From Streptomyces sp. NBC_01460 (GTDB lineage Bacteria; Actinomycetota; Actinomycetes; Streptomycetales; Streptomycetaceae), in contig NZ_CP109473.1 in the NCBI RefSeq assembly GCF_036227405.1, forward strand, positions 7,068,001 through 7,132,000: a stretch of DNA of 64,000 nucleotides, read 5' to 3'. How positions within the stretch are numbered: position 1 is the stretch's first letter; each line of letters opens with the position of its first letter. The notes under the pieces were generated by a model. That model did not search any database. It worked only from the letters and a program-made list of their open reading frames with translations, and was not told the origin of the DNA. Both the position numbers and the translations under genes were made by a program. Positions 58,728 to 64,000 of the stretch are shown in pieces.

Positions 58728-59240
58728 ATGAGAGCACTGCAGACCGCGGCACTCCTCGCCTCGGCGGTGGGAGCCGCCCTGATGGCCGGGCTGTTCTGCG
58801 CCTTCGCGTACGCCGTCATGCCCGGCCTGGCCCGCGGCGAGGACCGTGCCTTCGTCCGGAGCATGCAGCACATCAACAGGGCCATCCTCAACGGCTGGTT
58901 CCTCCTCCCCTTCCTGCTGCCCCTGCCGCTGCTCGTGCTGGCGACGGTGCTCGCGGCGAAGGGGCACAGCCCGGGCGTCCTGCCGTGGATCATCGCGGCG
59001 CTGGCGCTGTACGCGGCGGCGTTCCTCGTCACGGGCACGCAGAACGTCCCGCTCAACGACGCGCTCGACAAGGTCCCGCTCGACGCGGGCGCCGATCTCC
59101 TCCGGGACGCGCGGGCGGCGTTCGAGGACCGCTGGGTCAGGTGGAACACCGTCCGCGCCGTTCTCCACACCGCGTCCCTCGGCGCGCTGCTCTGGGCGCT
59201 CCACCTCCATGGAACGTCCGCGGGGGAAGCGGGCTCGTAG
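58728..59240 (+). CDS. DUF1772 (anthrone oxygenase-like) membrane protein
   Basis: 170-residue protein with four hydrophobic segments: ALLASAVGAALMAGLFCAFA (7-27), ILNGWFLLPFLLPLPLLVLA (52-75), VLPWIIAALALYAAAFLVTG (85-105) and HTASLGALLWALHLHG at the end. Motif YAVMPGLARGEDRAFVRSMQ followed by INRAILN, and NVPLNDALD are the DUF1772 hallmarks. Function uncertain. ATG 58728 with CGGAG 5 nt upstream. Convergent with the GtrA gene, 22 bp apart. Confidence 0.85.
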   Translation: MRALQTAALLASAVGAALMAGLFCAFAYAVMPGLARGEDRAFVRSMQHINRAILNGWFLLPFLLPLPLLVLATVLAAKGHSPGVLPWIIAALALYAAAFLVTGTQNVPLNDALDKVPLDAGADLLRDARAAFEDRWVRWNTVRAVLHTASLGALLWALHLHGTSAGEAGS

Positions 59241-59262
59241 GGCACACGCCCACCCGGGCGGG

Positions 59263-59760
59263 TCAGGCCGCGACGGCCATCTCCCGCCCGGCGAGGGCGG
59301 GGGCCGGTGACGCTGCGGCGGACGGCGACGGTGCGGCGGACGGGGCGAAGACCACCAGCCGCAGCAGCGCGAACCGTCCGACCCCCGCCGCAGCTGACGC
59401 CGACAGGTACACGGTCTGCTCGACCACCGCGGACGGCGCCTCCTGCACGGCGTGCAGCACGAGCAGGGCGCCGGTCGTGAACGCGTAACTCACCGCGACC
59501 GTGAGCCCGGACCGCAGATGGACCCGCCAGCCCCCGTGTGCGCTCCGGAAGGTGATCCGGCTGTGCAGCTCCGTGGCGACCACCGTGGACACGACGGTGA
59601 TCACGGCGTTGGCGAGGACCAGGGGCACCCGCTCGCCGAGGAGCACCAGCGCACCACTGGCTGCCAGACCGACACCCCCGCCGCACACGACGAAGCGCAC
59701 GAAGGCCGGGACGAGCGGACGGGCGGTGCGCTTCGTCGGACGGTGCGCTGGGGCGGTCAC
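59263..59760 (-). CDS. GtrA-family membrane protein
   Basis: 165-residue protein with four helices typical of GtrA: FVRFVVCGGGVGLAASGALV, VLANAVITVVSTVVATELHS, GLTVAVSYAFTTGALLVLHA and YLSASAAAGVGRFALLRLVV; TFRSAHGGWRVH lies between. GtrA-like proteins flip or help export of polyprenyl-linked sugars or act in cell surface polysaccharide synthesis. GTG 59760 with GGAGG 7 nt upstream. The C-terminal tail SAAPSPSAAASPAPALAGRE is low-complexity. Confidence 0.85.
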   Translation of the reverse strand: MTAPAHRPTKRTARPLVPAFVRFVVCGGGVGLAASGALVLLGERVPLVLANAVITVVSTVVATELHSRITFRSAHGGWRVHLRSGLTVAVSYAFTTGALLVLHAVQEAPSAVVEQTVYLSASAAAGVGRFALLRLVVFAPSAAPSPSAAASPAPALAGREMAVAA

Positions 59761-59949
59761 GGGGGAGCCTCCGGGAGGGGTGCGTAGCGGTGTTCCGATT
59801 CCACCCCACAACCTAGGGACGGCGCGTCCCCCGAGCGATGCAGTCAGGCCCCGACTTGTCTGGGGGGTATCCCCCAGGGGGCCCTGGGGGACAGCAGGTT
59901 CGTGGAGGGAAACCGGGTGACCGGAGCACCGGGCCGGCCTATCGTCGAT

Positions 59950-59970
59950 GTGCTTCCCGACGGGAAGCAC
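59950..59970. promoter_or_regulatory. Inverted repeat GTGCTTCCC-GAC-GGGAAGCAC
   Basis: Perfect 9-bp arms with a 3-bp centre, 23 bp upstream of the aldo/keto reductase start. Located where an operator or 5'-UTR hairpin would act on that gene. No regulator gene is adjacent. Confidence 0.55.
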
Positions 59971-59992
59971 TGTCACGAGGCGGAGGACGAGC

Positions 59993-60958
59993 GTGCGATA
60001 TCGCGAGCTGGGGCGTAGTGGACTGCGGGTGTCCGAGATCGGATACGGCGCCTGGGGCATCGGCGAGTCCAGTTGGGTCGGGGCCACCGAGGACGAGTCC
60101 GTAAAGGCCTTGAACCGGGCGGTCGACCTCGGGGTGAACCTCATCGACACGGCACGGGGCTACGGCGAGAGCGAGCGCATCGTCGGCCGGGTCGTCCGCG
60201 AGCGGGCCGGCGACGAGGTGCTGGTCGCGACCAAGGTGCCCCCGAGGAACAGGACATGGCCGGCGCCCGACGGGGTGGACCCGGACGACGCGTTCCCCGG
60301 CGAACACATCCGTACGAGCCTGGAGACCAGCCTCCGTGCTTCCGGCCTCGACCACTTCGACGTACTGCAGTTCCACGTCTGGAACGACGAGTGGATCGGC
60401 CGCGGGGACTGGCTGGAGACGGTCGCGGACCTGAAGCAGGAGGGCAAGATCCGCCTGTTCGGTGTCTCCGTCAACGATCACCAGCCCGAGACCGCACTCG
60501 CGCTCGTGCGCAGCGGGGCCGTCGACACCGTGCAGGTCATCTACAACGTGTTCGACCAGGCACCCGCCGACGCGTTCCTGCCTGCCTGCGAGGAGCACGG
60601 CGTCGGCGTCATCGTGCGAGTGGCGTTGGACGAGGGCGGCCTCACCGGTCGCATCACCGCCGGCACGACGTTCCCGGAGGGGGACTGGCGCAACCGCTAC
60701 TTCCGCGGCGACCGCCCGGCGGAGGTGGAGCGGAGGGTTGCCGCGATCGTCGCCGATCTGGGTATCGCTCCCGACGAGATCGCCGAGAACGCGCTGCGGT
60801 TCGTGCTGAGTTCGCCCGCGGTCTCCACCGTGATCCCGGGCATGCGATCGGTGCGCAACGTCGAGCGGAACACGGCAGTCAGCGACGGCCGCACGCTCAC
60901 GCCGGACCAGCTGGCGGTCCTGGGCAAACACCGGTGGCAGCGCAACTTCTATTCCTGA
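59993..60958 (+). CDS. Aldo/keto reductase family protein
   Basis: 321-residue (beta/alpha)8 reductase of the AKR type with the opening [33 protein letters not shown] carries the Asp and Tyr; [11 protein letters not shown] the Lys; [10 protein letters not shown] the His position. [17 protein letters not shown] is the cofactor-binding C-terminal motif. Physiological carbonyl substrate unknown. GTG 59993 with GGAGG 7 nt upstream is preferred over an upstream ATG at 59948. Confidence 0.88.
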   Translation: MRYRELGRSGLRVSEIGYGAWGIGESSWVGATEDESVKALNRAVDLGVNLIDTARGYGESERIVGRVVRERAGDEVLVATKVPPRNRTWPAPDGVDPDDAFPGEHIRTSLETSLRASGLDHFDVLQFHVWNDEWIGRGDWLETVADLKQEGKIRLFGVSVNDHQPETALALVRSGAVDTVQVIYNVFDQAPADAFLPACEEHGVGVIVRVALDEGGLTGRITAGTTFPEGDWRNRYFRGDRPAEVERRVAAIVADLGIAPDEIAENALRFVLSSPAVSTVIPGMRSVRNVERNTAVSDGRTLTPDQLAVLGKHRWQRNFYS

Positions 60959-61008
60959 CGCACGGACCGGTGTCCGTCCGCGTACGGACCCGCTGCCCGT
61001 CGCCGCGC

Positions 61009-61048
61009 GGACCGGGGCCACGGGGTTCGGACCGGCCGGCCCCGGTCC
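61009..61048. terminator. First of two tandem hairpins after the aldo/keto reductase
   Basis: Perfect 11-bp arms GGACCGGGGCC (61009-61019) and GGCCCCGGTCC (61038-61048), 18-nt loop. It abuts the second hairpin with no gap. Lies between convergent stops. Confidence 0.65.
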
Positions 61049-61098
61049 CTGCGCGCCCGCCCAGGTATGCCTCAGGGGAGACCCGGGCGGGCGCGCAG
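61049..61098. terminator. Second tandem hairpin, bidirectional
   Basis: Perfect 14-bp arms CTGCGCGCCCGCCC (61049-61062) and GGGCGGGCGCGCAG (61085-61098), 22-nt loop. With the first hairpin it forms a double terminator between the aldo/keto reductase (plus) and the YbaK gene (minus). Confidence 0.7.
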
Positions 61099-61139
61099 AG
61101 GGGGTTGGCAGCCCCCAGTGCTCGGTTGTCCCCTCGGAT

Positions 61140-61703
61140 TCAGCCGACGGCCTCCGGGGCCTGCGCGGTCGCGGTGATCGATTGGATCCGTGCCCCCACG
61201 CGGTGGAGGTGATCCCGGTAGTCCTGTGTGTTCAGCGCCAGGGACCGGTCCAGCCGTGCGGCGTTGAAGAAGATCTCGTCGTGTTCCAGCAGCCCCGGGT
61301 CCACGACGAGTTCGAGGTCCGGGTGGAAGCTGAACGGCAGGATGGTGCCGCTGGCGCTCCCCGACAGCGCCTCCGCCCTGTCCGCCGACGCGAACGACAC
61401 GTAGCTGCCTTCCGCGAGGGCCTTCAGGCCCGGCAGGTCGACCCGGGCGTCTCCGGGGACGACCGCCAGGAAGTACCGCTTGGTGCGTTTGCCCGTCTTG
61501 ACCATGACGACAAGGCACTTGGCCCCCTGGGACACGGGGTGCCCCCGGTGGCGGCAGACCTCCTCGGTGCGGCCTTCCGGGACGTGGTCGATGACGCGGT
61601 ACCGGGCGCCGTTCTCGTCGAGCAGCGAGAGGAGCCGCAGGTAGGCGTCGACGCCGGAGGTCTCCGCGGGCTCCTCCGGGACGGATGCAAACTGTTCGGG
61701 CAC
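61140..61703 (-). CDS. YbaK/EbsC-family aminoacyl-tRNA deacylase-like protein
   Basis: 187-residue protein with the YbaK/prolyl-tRNA synthetase editing fold. VIDHVPEGRTEEVCRHRGHP, AKCLVVMVKTGKRTKRYFLA (the catalytic Lys motif), GYxxx-like SYVSFASADRAEALSGSASG and ILPFSFHPDLELVVDPGLLE are visible. The G-S-x-S-G-T-I-L motif corresponds to the loop that binds the amino acid. It probably hydrolyses mischarged tRNA; which amino acid is unclear. GTG 61703 (GGAGG 10 nt upstream) is preferred over frames running into the divergent region. Divergent from a small membrane protein. Confidence 0.8.
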   Translation of the reverse strand: MPEQFASVPEEPAETSGVDAYLRLLSLLDENGARYRVIDHVPEGRTEEVCRHRGHPVSQGAKCLVVMVKTGKRTKRYFLAVVPGDARVDLPGLKALAEGSYVSFASADRAEALSGSASGTILPFSFHPDLELVVDPGLLEHDEIFFNAARLDRSLALNTQDYRDHLHRVGARIQSITATAQAPEAVG

Positions 61704-61832
61704 GTGTACCAATCCTCCGTCGGGCAGCCGTTTTCCGCCTCGTTGACGCGGTGCTGCCCTGACGATAATGCTCCGGCTGACGGAGCGTCCGGCGGCTGTC
61801 ATCCCGTTGCGCGACCTGGCTAGGGTCATGGC

Positions 61833-62108
61833 ATGTCTAGAACAGTCGTAAGGTTCCTCGCGTGCGTCGGATTCGGCGTGATCCTGTGGCTGCTGACCAG
61901 CGCACCTGACATCAGCTCGGGCTACCCCGATTCCGAGTGCCGGGCCGTCCTCGGCAGCGACGGCCGTGGTGCCGGCCGCGGGTTGATGGAGGAGGGAGTG
62001 GACGCGACGTGCGACTCCCTCCACACGCGACGCCTGGGGTGGGCGGTGCTGGTGTCGGTGCCGACCACCGTGCTGGCGGCGGCGGGACTGCGCAGGCGGA
62101 CCGCCTGA
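61833..62108 (+). CDS. Small membrane protein of unknown function
   Basis: 91 residues with two hydrophobic segments, VVRFLACVGFGVILWLLTSA (5-24) and GWAVLVSVPTTVLAAAGLRR (69-88), separated by an extracytoplasmic loop with two Cys residues (PDSECRAVL and GVDATCDSLH), which could pair. Codon usage fits coding. ATG 61833 has no strong ribosome binding site. No family recognised. Confidence 0.6.
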   Translation: MSRTVVRFLACVGFGVILWLLTSAPDISSGYPDSECRAVLGSDGRGAGRGLMEEGVDATCDSLHTRRLGWAVLVSVPTTVLAAAGLRRRTA

Positions 62109-62782
62109 CGGGTGATGTCCGTGGTGGACAGGAAGACGAAGCTGTCGCCCGACAAGCAGTTGTCCTGGTTCACGCGCGACGTCACGTCGCTCCAGCAGTG
62201 CAAGCCCGCTCAGGAGACCATGCCGGCCATCGACAGGACGGAAGGGTCATCCGATGCGCCTGTGGCTGACAATGCGACAGATCCCGCTCCGCCCTGCCGC
62301 TTTGGTGGTGTACGCCTCTAATTCTCTTCGCCCCTCCTGGCTGCATGGGGCTCGCGTTCTCCCTCAGCAGCAGGCTCCCCGCCGCCGAGGTATCGGGTAG
62401 CCGCCTCAGCCCCCGGTTCGACCAGGCTGATCCTGGGCACCGCCATTCCCGCGGTGGCCGTGGCGTACGCCGTCGCCGTGCTCCTCGACACCCCGACCGC
62501 GAACACCGCAGGCCGCAACACCGCGTTCCTGGTCGGGCTGATGCTGTGCGCCCGCCGGACAGCGGGTCATCAGGCGGCCGCCGTCCCCCCCGTCGCATGC
62601 AGCAGCCCCGGTCATCCGCGACGCGGGCTGACCGAAACGGGCACAGGGTCCCGCCCCTCGCGGAGTCCCTCGGGCGGCGTGATCACCGGACGGGTGGTCG
62701 GCACCATGGAGACCATGACCGATTCGGCCGGGGCGGAGAGCAGGGGCATTCACCGGAGCGGCTACGGCACCCAGGCGACCGA
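62109..62782. other. 674-bp stretch without an intact gene, probably decayed
   Basis: No frame gives a convincing gene with start, ribosome binding site and consistent codon bias. In plus frame 62403-62588 a membrane-protein-like fragment is readable: LILGTAIPAVAVAYAVAVLL, then TAGRNTAFLVGLMLCARR, without a start codon or a good continuation. Composition fluctuates and is less GC-rich at 62110-62330. The region lies between two hypothetical genes and probably holds remnants of a deleted or degraded membrane gene. Confidence 0.45.
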
Positions 62783-63232
62783 TCACGGCGCCGTCGGGGT
62801 GTCGGTGCTCTCGTGGGCAGCGGCCACGTTCGGTGTACGAGGCACGACCACGATCTGTACGTCGTCCTCGTAGACGACCCGTCCCGGGTCTGCGGAACGC
62901 AGCGCCTGGCAGTCGACGCCGTGCGCGGACAGAATCTCCAGATATCCGGAGACGCGAGCGAGGAGATGAGTGGCTGACGGTTTGAACCACGCCGCCGCGC
63001 CGGGGTTGATCTCGTCGTCGTAGACGTCGGGGTCGACGGTCGACGGGTCCGTGTACGCGGCGTCGTACCAGCGGTTGTTGCGGCGGCGAAAGGACTCCTC
63101 CCCGTCCGAGAGCCTGCCGTCCCTCGCCAGGTTGTTGACGAGCCCGAAGACGCCGGTGAAGTGGCCACGTGGATTCCGGTACGGCGATTGAAACCGCACG
63201 TACCGGACGGTCTCGTCATCGATCATGCTCAT
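62783..63232 (-). CDS. Conserved hypothetical protein
   Basis: About 149-residue soluble protein: MSMIDDETVRYVRFQSPYRN, GVFGLVNNLARDGRLSDGEE, RRRNNRWYDAAYTDPSTVDP, NPGAAAWFKPSATHLLARVS, GYLEILSAHGVDCQALRSAD, then DVQIVVVPRTPNVAA. It looks like a small actinobacterial family of unknown function. ATG 63232 has GGTGGGA about 10 nt upstream; GTG 63238 and ATG 63226 are possible. No signal or membrane helix. Confidence 0.65.
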   Translation of the reverse strand: MSMIDDETVRYVRFQSPYRNPRGHFTGVFGLVNNLARDGRLSDGEESFRRRNNRWYDAAYTDPSTVDPDVYDDEINPGAAAWFKPSATHLLARVSGYLEILSAHGVDCQALRSADPGRVVYEDDVQIVVVPRTPNVAAAHESTDTPTAP

Positions 63233-63238
63233 CAGCAC

Positions 63239-63560
63239 ATCGTCCCACCGTTCACCTCATAGTTCGGTGACTTCCCCCGCAGGAGGGGGAGGAGGCTGTT
63301 GCGCGACCTCCACCGGGAACAAGCGATTGAGAGCGGACAAAAAGCGCTTTGAGGGGCGCTGCCCGCACAGGTGGTGCCGCGACGATCATCGGGCGCGTCT
63401 GCCGGTGGGACCAGTGGTGCGCGTGTTACGAATGCCGGGGCAGCGGTGGGGCGCCTGGATCTCACCCGGACGCCCCCGGAAACGTCCCGGTAATCCGCTC
63501 GGCGCGGGAGCTTCCTACCCTCGCTCGGGAATCGTCGGAGCAGCAGACGGAGGCGGTGCC
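63239..63560. other. 322-bp intergenic region with palindrome AAAGCGCTTT
   Basis: Divergent region between the hypothetical gene (minus) and the alpha/beta hydrolase (plus). AAAGCGCTTT at 63341-63350 is a perfect 10-bp palindrome with a central CG, after AAGCGATTGAGAGCGGACAA. It could be a LacI-type operator or a promoter element. No gene is seen; short open frames here have no ribosome binding site. Confidence 0.45.
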
Positions 63561-64000
63561 GTGGTCGGCGCACCAGTACGCGGACGACAGGCCGAACACA
63601 GTGTGGGGCTCTCCCACCGGATCATCCACGGCTACCGCCGTGCCTACCGGATGGCGGGGGAGGGGCCGGCCATCCTGCTCATCCACGGCATCGGTGACTC
63701 CTCCGCGACGTGGGCCGACGTCATCCCCGAGCTCGCCCGCCACCACACCGTGATCGCCCCGGACCTGCTCGGACACGGAGCCTCGGACAAGCCCCGGGCG
63801 GACTACTCGGTCGCCGCCTACGCGAACGGGATCCGCGACCTCCTGGGCGTCCTGGGCATCGAACGCGCCACCCTGGTCGGCCACTCCCTCGGTGGCGGCG
63901 TGGCCATGCAGTTCGCCTATCAGTACCCCGAGCGCACCGACCGGCTGATCCTCGTCAGCGCGGGCGGTGTGGGGCGGGAGGTCAACCCCGTGCTGCGGGC
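63561..64000 (+). CDS. Alpha/beta hydrolase, 3' end outside the window
   Basis: At least 146 residues, cut by the right edge. GTG 63561 has GGAGG at 63549-63553, 7 nt upstream. Sequence: LSHRIIHGYRRAYRMAGEGP, AILLIHGIGDSSATWADVIP (oxyanion-hole HG), VIAPDLLGHGASDKPRADYS, then the nucleophile elbow LVGHSLGGGVAMQFAYQYPE with Ser in GHSLGG. The Asp and His of the triad lie beyond the window. Substrate class open (esterase, epoxide or haloalkane-type hydrolase). Confidence 0.88.
   Translation, partial: MVGAPVRGRQAEHSVGLSHRIIHGYRRAYRMAGEGPAILLIHGIGDSSATWADVIPELARHHTVIAPDLLGHGASDKPRADYSVAAYANGIRDLLGVLGIERATLVGHSLGGGVAMQFAYQYPERTDRLILVSAGGVGREVNPVLR

Noticed and set aside
63340..63351. Binding site of either LacI protein in the window at AAAGCGCTTT
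   Set aside because: It lacks both the GAGAGCGCTCTC core and the AATCGATT core, so neither local LacI protein is a supported partner.

Overview
The window looks like chromosomal DNA of a Streptomyces or a close relative. The evidence is very high GC with third-codon-position bias, frequent GTG starts behind GGAGG-type ribosome binding sites, twin-arginine and lipoprotein signals, many LacI/LysR/GntR/ROK regulators, and families typical of the genus (fused SecDF, an NAD-dependent ligase, DUF1996, DUF2254). This assignment is inferred from gene content; no database was searched. No phage, insertion sequence, integrase or CRISPR array was seen.

Layout. 1-5343: a metallo-hydrolase cut by the left edge, a DedA/metallo-hydrolase pair, a small conserved protein and a large membrane phosphodiesterase. 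5356-8064: a minus-strand operon DUF1996 - DUF305-like lipoprotein - LacI regulator, facing an NAD+-dependent DNA ligase across an intergenic region with two GAGAGCGCTCTC palindromes. 10529-22649: a Pro/His-rich exported protein, SecDF, DUF1275, pterin dehydratase, two LysR regulators, methyltransferase, aldo/keto reductase, acyl-CoA synthetase, SBF-type transporter and NUDIX hydrolase. 22726-25689: fdhD next to a 37-codon remnant of a formate dehydrogenase iron-sulfur subunit, then a KAS III gene and a GntR regulator with matching candidate operators on either side of the synthase.

27494-45960 is the most interesting region, almost 19 kb transcribed in one direction. A ROK regulator precedes an RbsABC-type sugar importer, a Gfo/Idh/MocA dehydrogenase, a TIM-barrel isomerase and a 1235-residue secreted protein (sorbosone/glucose dehydrogenase-like propeller, PKD, CBM6-like, ThuA, PF06439). 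After a strong hairpin comes a tightly overlapping operon matching the ebo cluster: UbiA-like EboC, EboA, TatD-like EboB, EboE, EboF, with an inositol-3-phosphate synthase where other ebo clusters have a dehydroquinate-synthase-like cyclase, plus one cytosolic and one Tat-exported TIM-barrel protein. The product is unknown. Uptake, oxidation to a 3-keto sugar, and a cyclitol-prenyl or periplasmic-export pathway are plausible readings.

46035-64000: DUF2254 protein, tRNA-Leu(GAG), a secreted protein with four cysteine modules, a complete ribose operon (LacI - RbsA - fused RbsC/RbsB - RbsK - RbsD) behind two identical operator-like repeats, then housekeeping and hypothetical genes (VOC, N-formylglutamate amidohydrolase-like, septum-formation-domain lipoprotein, DUF1772, GtrA, aldo/keto reductase, YbaK), a probably decayed stretch at about 62.1-62.8 kb, and an alpha/beta hydrolase cut by the right edge.
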